The position numbers and the translations under genes are program-made. A DNA stretch of 64,000 nucleotides from the NCBI GenBank assembly GCA_001942185.1, contig MKJV01000079.1, positions 248,001-312,000 on the forward strand, written 5' to 3'. The notes under the pieces are model-generated. The model had not been told where the DNA came from and searched no databases. It worked only from the letters and a program-made list of their open reading frames with translations. The first letter of the stretch is position 1. Each line of letters begins with the position of its first letter. This stretch comes from Pseudonocardia sp. CNS-004. Its GTDB lineage: Bacteria > Actinomycetota > Actinomycetes > Mycobacteriales > Pseudonocardiaceae. Below are positions 34,094 through 42,800 of the stretch, piece by piece.

Positions 34094-35341
34094 TCAGCCG
34101 TCCCCGAGCTCCGCGAGCCTGCGCGCGAGGTAGGCCCGCTCCGCGGCATTGCCCACCAAGGCCAGCGCCTGCTCGTACGCGGTGGCCGCTTCGCACCGTC
34201 GCCCGAGCCTGCGCAGCAGGTCGGCACGGGCAGCCGGGAGCAGGTGGTAGCCGCGCAGCCGATCGTCGGAGCCGAGGCCGTCGAGCAGCTCCAGCCCGGC
34301 CGCGGGCCCGTCCCGCATCGCGACGGCGACGGCGCGGTTGGGCGCCACCACCGGCGACGGGGCGACGCCGGCGAGCACGTCGTAGAGCGCCACCACCTGC
34401 GCCCAGTCGGTGGTGGCGACGCCGGCGGCCTCGTCGTGCACCGCCGCGATCGCCGCCTGCAGCGCGTACGGCCCCGGCGGGCCGCCGCTCAACGCGGTGA
34501 CGACGAGCCTGCGGCCCTCCTCGATGTTCCCGCGGTCCCATCGTGACCGGTCCTGTTCGGCGAGCAGGACCAGCTGCCCGTCCGGTCCGGTGCGCGCGTC
34601 CCGCCGGGCGTCGACGAGCAACATCAACGCCAGCAGCCCCGCCACCTCCCGCTCCCGCGGCAGCAGCCGGTGCAGGATCCGCGCCAGCCGGATCGCCTCG
34701 TCGGCGAGGTCGCCCCGCAACAGTTCGGGTCCCGCGCTGGCCGCATACCCCTCGGTGAAGATCGCGTAGACGACCCGCAGCACGCCGGGCAGCCGGGCGG
34801 GCAGCTCGTGCGCGGCCGGCACGCGGAACGGGATCCGCGCACCCTTGATCTTGCGCTTCGCCCGCACGATCCGCTGTGCCATCGTGGCCGCCGGCACCAG
34901 GAACGCCCGCGCCACCTCCGGTGTCGACAGTCCGGCGAGGCAGCGCAACGTCAGCGCCACCTGTGCCTCGAGCGGCAACGCCGGGTGACAACACGTGAAG
35001 AACAGCCGCAGCCGCTCGTCCGGTACGTCACCGTCGTCAGCAGGCGGAGCCACCGTCCCGTCGCGGTCGGCCTCGGCCTGCAGAACCGCGATCCTCGCCG
35101 CGTACGCCCGGTCGCGACGCAACCGGTCCACCGCCTTGCGCCGCGCCGTGGTGAGCAGCCAGGCGCCGGGCCTGCCCGGCACACCGTCCACCGGCCAGCG
35201 CGCGAGCGCCACCTCGACGGCGTCGGACGCGACCTCCTCGGCGAGGTCGAGATCACCGAACTGGCCCACGAGGGTGGCGAGCAGCCGGCCCCGCTCCTCG
35301 CGGAAGACCGCCTCGACGGATCCGGCCGCCCCCTCACTCAT
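34094..35341 (-). CDS. ECF42-type RNA polymerase sigma factor
   Basis: A 415-residue sigma factor with the long C-terminal extension (DUF6596 plus TPR-like helices) characteristic of group ECF42. The sigma part is seen in DLAEEVASDAVEVALARWPV and GAWLLTTARRKAVDRLRRDR, and region 4 in LSTPEVARAFLVPAATMAQR. The extension carries GVLRVVYAIFTEGYAASAGP and LMLLVDARRDARTGPDGQLV. The ATG overlaps the stop of the YCII gene by four bases; this partnership with DGPF/YCII proteins is the known hallmark of ECF42. The targets are unknown. Confidence 0.92.
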   Translation of the reverse strand: MSEGAAGSVEAVFREERGRLLATLVGQFGDLDLAEEVASDAVEVALARWPVDGVPGRPGAWLLTTARRKAVDRLRRDRAYAARIAVLQAEADRDGTVAPPADDGDVPDERLRLFFTCCHPALPLEAQVALTLRCLAGLSTPEVARAFLVPAATMAQRIVRAKRKIKGARIPFRVPAAHELPARLPGVLRVVYAIFTEGYAASAGPELLRGDLADEAIRLARILHRLLPREREVAGLLALMLLVDARRDARTGPDGQLVLLAEQDRSRWDRGNIEEGRRLVVTALSGGPPGPYALQAAIAAVHDEAAGVATTDWAQVVALYDVLAGVAPSPVVAPNRAVAVAMRDGPAAGLELLDGLGSDDRLRGYHLLPAARADLLRRLGRRCEAATAYEQALALVGNAAERAYLARRLAELGDG

Positions 35342-35697
35342 GGCTGCTCGAACTCCATGACGGGCCGCACCTCGATCCGGCTGCCGTGCTGCGCGCCGGG
35401 GCAGCGGGCGGCCCAGTCCAGCGCGGAGTCGAGGTCCGGGACGTCGAGCAGGTAGTAGCCGCCCAGGATCTCGCGGGTCTCGGCGAACGGGCCGTCGGTG
35501 ACCACCCGCTCGCCGTCGTCGCGTACCTCGACGGTGGTGGCCGTCTCGACGCCCTGCAGCGCGTCGCTCGCGATCCGGACGCCCGCGTCGGCCACGGCCT
35601 TCTCGTACGCCCAGTACTCGTCCATCACCTGCTGGACGGCCTCGGCCGTCTGCGGCGCCACGTCCTGCGAACCGTAGATCAGCAGCATGTACTTCAC
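35338..35697 (-). CDS. YCII-related (DGPF domain) protein
   Basis: A 119-residue small protein with the YCII fold: KYMLLIYGSQDVAPQTAEAV and the DGPF motif in ERVVTDGPFAETREILGGYY. Members of this group are encoded with ECF42 sigma factors and may be part of their signalling or target set. GTG 35697 follows GGAGCCGAGA. The longer start at 35754 lacks similarity. Its stop overlaps the sigma gene (ATGA), indicating translational coupling. Confidence 0.9.
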   Translation of the reverse strand: MKYMLLIYGSQDVAPQTAEAVQQVMDEYWAYEKAVADAGVRIASDALQGVETATTVEVRDDGERVVTDGPFAETREILGGYYLLDVPDLDSALDWAARCPGAQHGSRIEVRPVMEFEQP

Positions 35698-35791
35698 GTC
35701 TCGGCTCCTCGTCCCATCGGGTGTCTCGTCGGGGTGGCCGGATGCCACCAGCATGACGACGAACGGGAGCGTCGGGTATCGACAGGCAGAG

Positions 35792-36247
35792 CTACTTCCG
35801 CTCGGTGCGTCGAAGTCCGCGGGCCGGGGTCCAGGACTCGATCACCAGCATCGTCGCCTCGGCGTTCAGCCCCGTGACGACGACCTCGTCGATGGCGGCG
35901 CGGAAGCGCTCCCCCTCGGCGTCGCCCTCCACCGGCCCGGCCGGAACGGCCCGCCCGGCGATCTTCGCGTCGCCCGCCCAGCCGGCCGGATCGTCCTGCG
36001 GCGGGTCCACCGACGGGCTGTGCAGCGCGAACCGCGGATCACGGTGCAGGTCGGCACCCTTGCGGGCACCGGTCATCGAGCCGAAGGTCAGCTCGCCGTC
36101 GGCGAACTCCGCCTCGATACCCGAGATCCGGGGTCCGCCGTCGGCACGCAGCGTGGCGATCGTCTTGTGCTTGTGCGCGTCGAAGATCCTCCGCACGCGG
36201 GCGGAGAACTCGGGTACGGCCTTCTCGACGTCCCTCCAGGCGGTCAT
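35792..36247 (-). CDS. Pyridoxamine 5'-phosphate oxidase family protein
   Basis: A 151-residue split-barrel flavin or F420 protein: FSARVRRIFDAHKHKTIATL, then RADGGPRISGIEAEFADGEL and GSMTGARKGADLHRDPRFAL, typical of the PPOX superfamily. Cofactor and substrate are unclear. ATG 36247 preferred over the upstream 36268 because the family begins with the W-R-D-V-E helix. It is divergent from the thiolase gene. Confidence 0.83.
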   Translation of the reverse strand: MTAWRDVEKAVPEFSARVRRIFDAHKHKTIATLRADGGPRISGIEAEFADGELTFGSMTGARKGADLHRDPRFALHSPSVDPPQDDPAGWAGDAKIAGRAVPAGPVEGDAEGERFRAAIDEVVVTGLNAEATMLVIESWTPARGLRRTERK

Positions 36248-36360
36248 GGGCTCGAGGATCCCGCACAACGCTGTCAGGAGCTGTCCACGTTCACCCGGCC
36301 CACACCCGGTTACCGCCGCGTAGGCTCCGCCGTGATGAGCCCGTGCGAGGAGGTACGACC

Positions 36361-37581
36361 ATGCCCGAAGCCGTGATCGTCGCGGCGGCCCGGTCCCCGA
36401 TCGGCCGCGCGCACAAGGGGTCGCTCACCACGATCCGCCCCGACGACCTGACCGCGCAGATGGTGCGGGCCGCGCTCGCCCAGGTGCCCCAGCTCGACCC
36501 CGCCGACATCGACGACCTCATGCTCGGCTGCGGCCTGCCCGGCGGCGAGCAGGGCTTCAACATGGCCCGGGTGGTCGCGGTCCTGCTCGGCCAGGACACG
36601 CTGCCCGGCACCACCGTCACCCGCTACTGCTCGTCGTCGGTGCAGACCACCCGCATGGCGCTGCACGCCATCAGGGCGGGCGAGGGCGACGTGTTCGTCT
36701 CGGCGGGCGTCGAGACCGTCTCCCGCTTCACGAAGGGCAGCTCCGACTCCCTGCCCGACACCCGCAACCCCGTCTTCTCCGACGCCGAGGACCGCACCCG
36801 CCACGTCGCCGAGAACGGTGCCGACTCCTGGAACGACCCCCGCGAGGACGAGCACCTGCCCGACGTCTACATCGCGATGGGGCAGACCGCGGAGAACCTC
36901 GCCCGGCTCAAGGGCGTCACCCGCGAGGACATGGACCACTTCGGCGTCCGGTCGCAGAACCTCGCGGAGAAGGCCATCGCCGACGGCTTCTTCGCCCGTG
37001 AGATCAGCCCGGTCACGCTGCCCGACGGCACGGTGGTGGAGAAGGACGACGGGCCGCGCGCCGGGGTCACCTACGATGCGGTCTCCCAGCTCAAGCCGGT
37101 CTTCCGCCCCGACGGGCGCGTCACGGCCGGCAACTGCTGCCCGCTCAACGACGGCGCCGCCGCGCTGGTGATCATGTCCGACACGAAGGCCGCCGAGCTG
37201 GGCATCACCCCGCTCGCGCGCGTGGTCGCCACCGGGGTCTCGGCGCTCTCCCCCGAGATCATGGGCCTCGGGCCGGTGGAGGCGTCGAAGCAGGCGCTCG
37301 GCCGCGCCGGGATGACGATCGACGACGTCGACCTCGTCGAGATCAACGAGGCGTTCGCGGCCCAGGTCCTGCCCTCGGCCCGCGATCTGGGCATCGACGA
37401 GGACAAGCTGAACGTCAACGGGGGCGCCATCGCGCTCGGCCACCCGTTCGGCATGACGGGTGCCCGCATCACCACCACCATGCTCAACGGCCTGCGCACG
37501 CACGACAAGACCATCGGCCTGGAGACGATGTGCGTCGGTGGCGGCCAGGGCATGGCGCTGGTCCTCGAACGGCTGAGCTGA
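36361..37581 (+). CDS. Acetyl-CoA C-acyltransferase (thiolase)
   Basis: A 406-residue type II thiolase for beta-oxidation or acetoacetyl-CoA formation. The acyl-accepting cysteine lies in TRYCSSSVQTTRMALHAIRA (near residue 90), and the C-terminal catalytic set is complete: VEINEAFAAQVLPSARDLG, NVNGGAIALGHPFGMTGARI and ETMCVGGGQGMALVLERL. Preference for long or short acyl groups cannot be told. The gene position after metB/cbs recalls fadA3 of mycobacteria. ATG 36361 follows GAGGTACGACC. Confidence 0.94.
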   Translation: MPEAVIVAAARSPIGRAHKGSLTTIRPDDLTAQMVRAALAQVPQLDPADIDDLMLGCGLPGGEQGFNMARVVAVLLGQDTLPGTTVTRYCSSSVQTTRMALHAIRAGEGDVFVSAGVETVSRFTKGSSDSLPDTRNPVFSDAEDRTRHVAENGADSWNDPREDEHLPDVYIAMGQTAENLARLKGVTREDMDHFGVRSQNLAEKAIADGFFAREISPVTLPDGTVVEKDDGPRAGVTYDAVSQLKPVFRPDGRVTAGNCCPLNDGAAALVIMSDTKAAELGITPLARVVATGVSALSPEIMGLGPVEASKQALGRAGMTIDDVDLVEINEAFAAQVLPSARDLGIDEDKLNVNGGAIALGHPFGMTGARITTTMLNGLRTHDKTIGLETMCVGGGQGMALVLERLS

Positions 37582-37673
37582 CGGGGACGGTCTTGCCCGG
37601 CGGGTTCGGCGAGAGGATGGTGGGGCGCCGGCGGCGCCGCCGGGGCGCTGCCCCGACCCCGAGGGGGTGGGCC

Positions 37674-38294
37674 GTGTACGCACGCTCCACCACGATCCGC
37701 GCACACCCCGAGTCGCTCGATTCGGGTATCGCGCTCGTCCGTGACGAGATCCTGCCCGAAGTGCTGGGCATGGAGGGCTGCGTAGGGATGTCCATGCTCG
37801 TCGACCGTCTGACGGGCCGCTGCATCGCCACCACCGCGTGGCAGTCGAAGGAGGCGATGGACGCCACGGCCGACAGGGTGCGACCGCTGCGCGAACGCGC
37901 GGCGGACGTGTTCGGCGGCAGGCCGCAGGTCGACGAATGGGAGATCGCGGTCATGCACCGCGACCACACCTCCGCCCCTGGTGCCTGCGTCCGCGCCACC
38001 TGGGTGCGGATGGCGCCCGACCAGGTGGACCGCGGCATCGACGTCTACAAGATGGGCGTCCTGCCCGCCACCCAGGAGTTCGAGGGCTTCTGCAGCTCCA
38101 GCCTGATGGTGGACCGCCGCGAGGGGTACGCCGTCTCCTCGGTGGTGCTCGACAGCCGGGAGGCGCTGGAGCGCAGCCGCGCCCGGGCCGAGGAGATGCG
38201 GGAGCGCGCCACCCGGGAGGCGGGAGCGGAGATCATGGAGGTCGGCGAGTTCGAGCTCGCCCTCGCCCACCTGCGCGTGCCCGAGATGGCCTGA
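37674..38294 (+). CDS. Tandem ABM-like dimeric alpha/beta-barrel protein
   Basis: A 206-residue protein that appears to hold two copies of a ferredoxin-like ABM fold: YARSTTIRAHPESLDSGIAL to TTAWQSKEAMDATADRVRPL, and RATWVRMAPDQVDRGIDVYK to SVVLDSREALERSRARAEEM. Known ABM proteins are cofactor-free oxygenases or unknowns. GTG 37674 follows GAGGGGG. It ends before a strong terminator. No operon partner is obvious; the thiolase lies 93 bases upstream. Confidence 0.7.
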   Translation: MYARSTTIRAHPESLDSGIALVRDEILPEVLGMEGCVGMSMLVDRLTGRCIATTAWQSKEAMDATADRVRPLRERAADVFGGRPQVDEWEIAVMHRDHTSAPGACVRATWVRMAPDQVDRGIDVYKMGVLPATQEFEGFCSSSLMVDRREGYAVSSVVLDSREALERSRARAEEMRERATREAGAEIMEVGEFELALAHLRVPEMA

Positions 38295-38301
38295 GCAACG
38301 A

Positions 38302-38338
38302 AACGGCGCCCGCCCCCGGATCGGGGACGGGCGCCGTT
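38302..38338. terminator. Terminator hairpin between the ABM-like and Bax-inhibitor-like genes
   Basis: AACGGCGCCCG (38302-38312) pairs with CGGGCGCCGTT (38328-38338), with an inner CCCC/GGGG stem. It lies 8 bases after the plus-strand stop and 17 bases before the end of the minus-strand gene, so it serves both converging genes. Confidence 0.85.
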
Positions 38339-38354
38339 CGCGCTCAGAGGTGGG

Positions 38355-39170
38355 TCATTCCTGGCGGAGGTAGCTCAGCAGCCGCAGGATCTCGATGTAC
38401 AGCCAGACCAGCGTGGTCATCAGGCCGAAGGCGATGTACCAGGCGAACTTCGCCGGAGCACCGTCGCGGACGGCGCGGTCGGCCATGTCGAAGTCGAGCA
38501 GCAGGCTGAACGCGGCCACCCCGATGCAGACGATGCTGAACAGGTACGCGAGCGGCGAGCCGTCGCGCAGGCCGAGGCCGCCGGTGGTGAAGAAGCTCGC
38601 GACCAGGTTCACCACCATCAGGATCATGACGCCGAACATCGCGCCCATCAGCCACTTGGTGAACTTCGGGGTGACCCGCACGGCGCCGGTCTTGTAGACG
38701 ACCAGCATCCCCACGAACACACCGGCGGTGCCCACCACCGCCTGGAAGCCGATGCCCTCGAACTGGGTGCCGGACATCTCGAGCGCGCCGGTGATGCCGC
38801 CGAGCGCGACACCCATGGCGGCCGAGTACGTGAGCACGAGACCGGGGTTGCTGCTCTGCTTGAAAATGACGATCAGGGAGACGACGAGCCCCACGATGAA
38901 CGCGGGGAGCACGAGCCAGAACATCCCGCTCATCGCGGTGAGCACGCCCGCGACGAGCGCGACACCACCCGTGATCGCCGTCTTCGTGACGACGTCGTCC
39001 ATGGTGAGCGGGCGCTCGGAGACCCCGGCCCGCCCGTACTCGACCTGCCCGGCCTGGGCGTCGGCATAGCCGGCCGCGCCGCCCATCATGCCGCCCTGGC
39101 GGTCGAACGTGGCGTACCCACCCTGCCCGGAAGGCAGGTTGCGGAACGCCGGGTTGCTGCTGCTGCGCAC
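38355..39170 (-). CDS. Bax inhibitor-1/YccA family membrane protein
   Basis: A 271-residue protein with about 60 soluble N-terminal residues rich in Gly/Gln followed by seven membrane helices (from TAITGGVALVAGVLTAMSGM to AFGLMTTLVWLYIEILRLLS). The late helix pair with LLLDFDMADRAVRDGAPAKF is the conserved di-aspartyl region of the family, linked to proton or calcium leak. GTG 39170. The frame is intact. The actinobacterial version with a long N-terminus is common. Confidence 0.92.
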   Translation of the reverse strand: MRSSSNPAFRNLPSGQGGYATFDRQGGMMGGAAGYADAQAGQVEYGRAGVSERPLTMDDVVTKTAITGGVALVAGVLTAMSGMFWLVLPAFIVGLVVSLIVIFKQSSNPGLVLTYSAAMGVALGGITGALEMSGTQFEGIGFQAVVGTAGVFVGMLVVYKTGAVRVTPKFTKWLMGAMFGVMILMVVNLVASFFTTGGLGLRDGSPLAYLFSIVCIGVAAFSLLLDFDMADRAVRDGAPAKFAWYIAFGLMTTLVWLYIEILRLLSYLRQE

Positions 39171-39269
39171 CTGGGTCCTCCTCGGAAGCGGGTCATGCGT
39201 CCGTGCAGTTCAACGAGGGAACGCCGGGCGGCGTTCCCGTTCGGTAAAGATGACTTTACTGCGATTAGA

Positions 39270-39668
39270 TCACGGCGGGTCCAGGGTGATCCCCGCGTTC
39301 TCCAGGGCCGCCTCGGTGAGGAGCCGCGCGAAGGGGCGCTCCCGGGCATCGGCCGTGGCGAGCGGAGCGTCGACGGCGACGAGCCGGCAACATTCCAGCA
39401 GCGTGTCGTCGTAGGCGGCCTCCACGGCGACGCGCCGCACCTGGTTGTGGTGGCACCCGCGGCACACCTCGTGGCGCAGCCTGCGCAGGTTCGCGACGGT
39501 GGACTCGAGCGTGGGCCCCGGCGGCGCTTCCCGGCGCCTGCGCCGCTCGGCCCACGTCATGAAGGCAGCGGGGAGCAGCCGCAGCGCTGCCCAGAACAAA
39601 ATGGTGGGCAGGGCTGCGACGAGGAAGTAGAGCAGCAGCCCGAGCAGGACCGGACGGTCGCCCGCCAT
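39270..39668 (-). CDS. Membrane-anchored protein with CxxC-type motif
   Basis: A 132-residue protein with one N-terminal membrane helix (PVLLGLLLYFLVAALPTILF), a basic juxtamembrane region, and a cytoplasmic part with CRGCHHNQVRR and LLECCRLVA, giving four closely placed cysteines and two histidines that might bind a metal. No family recognised. ATG 39668. A 99-base gap separates it from the Bax-inhibitor-like gene upstream. Confidence 0.6.
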   Translation of the reverse strand: MAGDRPVLLGLLLYFLVAALPTILFWAALRLLPAAFMTWAERRRRREAPPGPTLESTVANLRRLRHEVCRGCHHNQVRRVAVEAAYDDTLLECCRLVAVDAPLATADARERPFARLLTEAALENAGITLDPP

Positions 39669-39810
39669 CGTGGGGATGGTAGCCGTCGCGGGGCCCGGTC
39701 GCGCCCGTCGTTCGGGGGATCGGCGCCGGTCGCGGGGTGCGGAGACGGGATGCGGCGCATACGCTCCGGACCTTCGGGAAGCTCTCGAACCTTGTCGGAG
39801 GTGGCCGTCG

Positions 39811-40053
39811 ATGTGGGCGTTCCTGTCCGCCCGGTTGCGCTGGTGGCTGATCCTCGCGGTCGGGGCGCCGCTGCTCGCCTGGGCGCTCGGCCGGCTCGGC
39901 GACCTGCTCGAATCCCGGTACGGCCCCACCACGTGGAGCCGGGTGCTGCGGGCGGGCCGGGACTGGCTGCGGCAGCGGTCGCGCGGGCCGCTCGCCCGGC
40001 GCCGCCCCGGCGACCCCACCGGCGTCCGCGACGCCGGCGCACCGGCCCGCTGA
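39811..40053 (+). CDS. Small membrane protein
   Basis: An 80-residue protein starting MWAFLSARLRWWLILAVGAP with one membrane helix and a strongly basic Arg/Pro tail. It resembles the short inner-membrane proteins common in this group; no function known. ATG 39811 lies 6-9 bases after GGAGG. It ends 9 bases before the OsmC gene and is likely in one operon with it and the following membrane protein. Confidence 0.6.
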   Translation: MWAFLSARLRWWLILAVGAPLLAWALGRLGDLLESRYGPTTWSRVLRAGRDWLRQRSRGPLARRRPGDPTGVRDAGAPAR

Positions 40054-40062
40054 CGCGCCGCC

Positions 40063-40539
40063 ATGGGTGAGCAGCCGGTGCACACCTACCGGGCCCTGTG
40101 TTCGTGGTCCGGTTCCACCGCGGGTGGCTACCGCGACTACGACCGCGGGCACCGCGGGAGCGCACCGCCCGCCGAGCCGGAGCTCGCGCTCTCGTCCGAC
40201 CCCGCCTTCCTCGGCGACCCGGCCCGGCTCAACCCCGAGCAGCTCGTGGTGCTGGCCGCGGCGTCCTGCCAGCTGCTCTCGTTCCTCGCCGTCGCCGCGC
40301 GGGCCCGGCTCGACGTCCGCGACTACCGCGACGACGCGACCGCGCTGATGCCCGAGGCCGAGCGGCCGATCCGGATCTCGGAGATCGTGCTGCGCCCCCG
40401 GATCACGCTCGTCGCCGGCCCGACCGAGGAACGGGTGCAGCACCTGGTCGACGTCGCCCACCGGGAGTGCTTCATCGCCAACAGCCTGGCCACACCCGTG
40501 CGGGTCGAGCCGTTGATCGCCTTCGTCGAGGCCGGGTGA
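40063..40539 (+). CDS. OsmC/Ohr family peroxide-reducing protein
   Basis: A 158-residue thiol peroxidase of the OsmC fold. Both reactive cysteines are visible: VVLAAASCQLLSFLAVAARA (C near 70) and HRECFIANSLATPVRVEP (C near 139). The family reduces organic hydroperoxides with low-molecular-weight thiols or lipoyl proteins. ATG 40063; its TGA overlaps the GTG of the next gene, indicating coupling. The frame is intact. Confidence 0.88.
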   Translation: MGEQPVHTYRALCSWSGSTAGGYRDYDRGHRGSAPPAEPELALSSDPAFLGDPARLNPEQLVVLAAASCQLLSFLAVAARARLDVRDYRDDATALMPEAERPIRISEIVLRPRITLVAGPTEERVQHLVDVAHRECFIANSLATPVRVEPLIAFVEAG

Positions 40540-40921
40540 AGCGCGCGCCCGTCGTCGTGTTGCTCGCGGCCGCGACGGTGGCGCTGTGGCTGATCGCGTT
40601 CCCGGCCGACTGGAGCTCGGTGCCCACCGCCGACCCGCAGACGTACGCGTCACCCCTCACGGCCCGGCAGTGGGCGGTGGCCGTGGCCGGGCTCGCGGCG
40701 CTGGCCGTCGTGGGCGGCTACCTCAGCGGGCCGGTGGCCGCGCTGCTGGGCGTCGCGGTACCGGCCGTCGCCCTGTTCTCGTGGTTCAGCGCGACCGCCG
40801 AGGTGATCGGCGCCAACCTCTGGGTGGTCGGGGCGCTGTTCCTGGCCCCGCCGCTCTGCGGGGTGTCGCGCTGGTGGCCGCGCTCGGCGCTGTGGCCCGC
40901 CGGCACCGCACCCCGGCGTGA
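40536..40921 (+). CDS. Membrane protein, four helices (frameshifted near the end)
   Basis: A hydrophobic protein of about 129 residues: PVVVLLAAATVALWLIAFPA, AVAVAGLAALAVVGGYLSGP, VAALLGVAVPAVALFSWFSA and NLWVVGALFLAPPLCGVSRW. GTG 40536 overlaps the OsmC stop. In this frame no stop comes until far downstream; one missing base near 40910-40917 would place TGA at 40919, 17 bases before the end of the converging hydrolase, which fits. Function unknown. Confidence 0.6.
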
Positions 40922-40937
40922 CGCGCGTCAGGGCGCG

Positions 40938-41641
40938 TCAGGCGGGGGCGGCGGGGCGGCTCGCCGCCATCACCTCGGCGCGCAGGACACCGGCGAGCTG
41001 CGCGGGCCGGGACAGGAACGGCGAGTGCGACGAGCGCATCCGCAGCACCCGGTCGGCGTTGCGGGCCATCATCTCCTGCGCGACGACGGGGATCGCGGCG
41101 TCGTACTCGCACACGACGTAGGTGCTGGGGACCGTGTGCCACGCCGCGCTCGTGAGCGGTTGTTCGAACGCCGCGAGCGCCTGATGGCTCAGCCGCGCGA
41201 CGGCGCCGCGCGCGGTGTGCGGGCGGACGTCGCCGTAGAACGTCTCGAACGGGCGCAACACGTCGACGTAACCCTCGCTGCGGTGCACGTCCCACCAGTT
41301 CGGAGCGCTGCCGCCGACGGCACCGAGCAGCGACTCACCGACGTCGAGCTGGAACGCCGCCAGGTAGACGAGCCCGACGACGTTCGACACGCCCGCGAGC
41401 CCCTCGGACACCGGAACCCCACCGTAGGAGTGGGCGCACACCACGACCGGCCCGTCCACCGCGGCGACCGCGGCGCGCACCGCGGCAGCGTCGGAGTACA
41501 TGTCGCCGAGCGCCTCGCGTCGGCACCGGCGGACGGCAGCGCCACCGTGCGGGTGTCGAGGTCGGCCAGCTCGTCGACGAGCCTGCGCCACACCCACGGC
41601 CCGTGCCACGCACCGTGCACGAGGACCAGCGTCGGCGCCAT
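40938..41641 (-). CDS. Alpha/beta hydrolase (frameshifted)
   Basis: Esterase-like fold of about 235 residues. The oxyanion region PTLVLVHGAWHGPWVWRRLV starts the protein, the nucleophile elbow is VCAHSYGGVPVSEGLAG, and the late catalytic histidine is in RMRSSHSPFLSRPAQLAGVL. A base is missing near 41518, between PSAGAD and REALGDMYSDAAAVRAAV. ATG 41641. The similarity to pyrethroid-hydrolase/salicylate-esterase proteins is general; the substrate is unknown. Confidence 0.83.
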
Positions 41642-41753
41642 GGCAACCTCCAGAAAGCGCGTTCCGGAGCACGCAGCCAAGCGCCGCCGGGTCCGACCGG
41701 GCAACATCACTTCCATTGGACGGAAGCACCGTTGCCGACTGCCCCCGACCGGC

Positions 41754-42578
41754 TCAGGGCTTGCGGCCGACCGCCCCGGCAATGGTGTACGACACCGACG
41801 GCATCGGCTTCACCCGCGGACCGTCCGGCCACCAGTTGGCGCAGAGCACCAGGCCCGGTTCGACCAGTTCGAGCCCCGGGAGCATGCTGAGGATCTGCTC
41901 CCGCGTACGGAACCAGCCGCTCCCCATCGGGCTGTGCAGGAATACATCTTCCATCTTGCGCGCGAGTGGGCTGTACTCGTCGGTCTCCGGGTCGTAGAAG
42001 TGGCTCAGCGCGACGTACGATCCCGACGGAAGAGCATCGACGTACTCCTGCATGATCTCGGCGTACTGATCACCGTTGTAATGGTGGATCGTTCCGCACT
42101 GGTAGAGCGCGATCGGCTCCGAGAAATCAAGGGTCTTGCGCACGAGCTCGTTCTGCAGAACCTCGCGCGGCTCGAAGATGTCGGCGCCGATGAGGTGGGT
42201 CTGGTCGTTCTCCTCGAGCAACGCTCGGCCGTGGGCGAGCACCACCGGGTCGTTGTCGACGTACACGACCTTCGACTCCGGCTCGATCCGCTGCACGATC
42301 TGGTGGGTGTTCTCGGCCGTGGGCAGGCCGGAGCCGCAGTCGAGGTACTGCGTGACACCCGTCTGGCTCGCGATGAATCGACTGGCCCGAATGAGGAACT
42401 CGCGATTGTCCCAGCCGAGCTGAGTGGCCTCGGGCGCCACCTTCTGGACCCGCCGCAGGACCTCGCGGTCGATCTCGTAGTTGTCCTTGCCGTTCAAGAA
42501 GGCGTCGTAGACCCGCGCGACACTGGCCTTCGACACGTCGATGTAGGCCGGAACTACCTCTTCCTCGGTACTCGGCAC
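41754..42578 (-). CDS. SAM-dependent methyltransferase, DUF574 family
   Basis: A 274-residue protein of the actinobacterial DUF574 family, usually encoded next to XRE/DUF5753 or DUF397 genes. The start DVSKASVARVYDAFLNGKDN, then YEIDREVLRRVQKVAPEATQ, the SAM loop QYLDCGSGLPTAENTHQIVQ and VVYVDNDPVVLAHGRALL are all typical. The substrate has not been established for the family. GTG 42578 is divergent from the DUF5753 regulator, with 222 bases between. The region is less GC-rich than its surroundings, as is common for this family. Confidence 0.92.
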   Translation of the reverse strand: MPSTEEEVVPAYIDVSKASVARVYDAFLNGKDNYEIDREVLRRVQKVAPEATQLGWDNREFLIRASRFIASQTGVTQYLDCGSGLPTAENTHQIVQRIEPESKVVYVDNDPVVLAHGRALLEENDQTHLIGADIFEPREVLQNELVRKTLDFSEPIALYQCGTIHHYNGDQYAEIMQEYVDALPSGSYVALSHFYDPETDEYSPLARKMEDVFLHSPMGSGWFRTREQILSMLPGLELVEPGLVLCANWWPDGPRVKPMPSVSYTIAGAVGRKP

Positions 42579-42800
42579 ACTCGCCTCACTCGGTAGTCGA
42601 TCTCGGAGTCCGAGAGTCTACGGCGACTGGCCGAGTGTAGGGCAAGGACTGATCAGGTTGAACCTCGGACACGACCCTCCACTTGTCGTTCTCTGCGTGT
42701 ACGGTCATCCTCCAGCAGAGTGCCGGCCCTGCTCGTTGTGCCATCGGCGGATGCGGGGTGGGCCCGAACAACGGAGCCGCAAGTCCGCGAGGAGGAGCCG

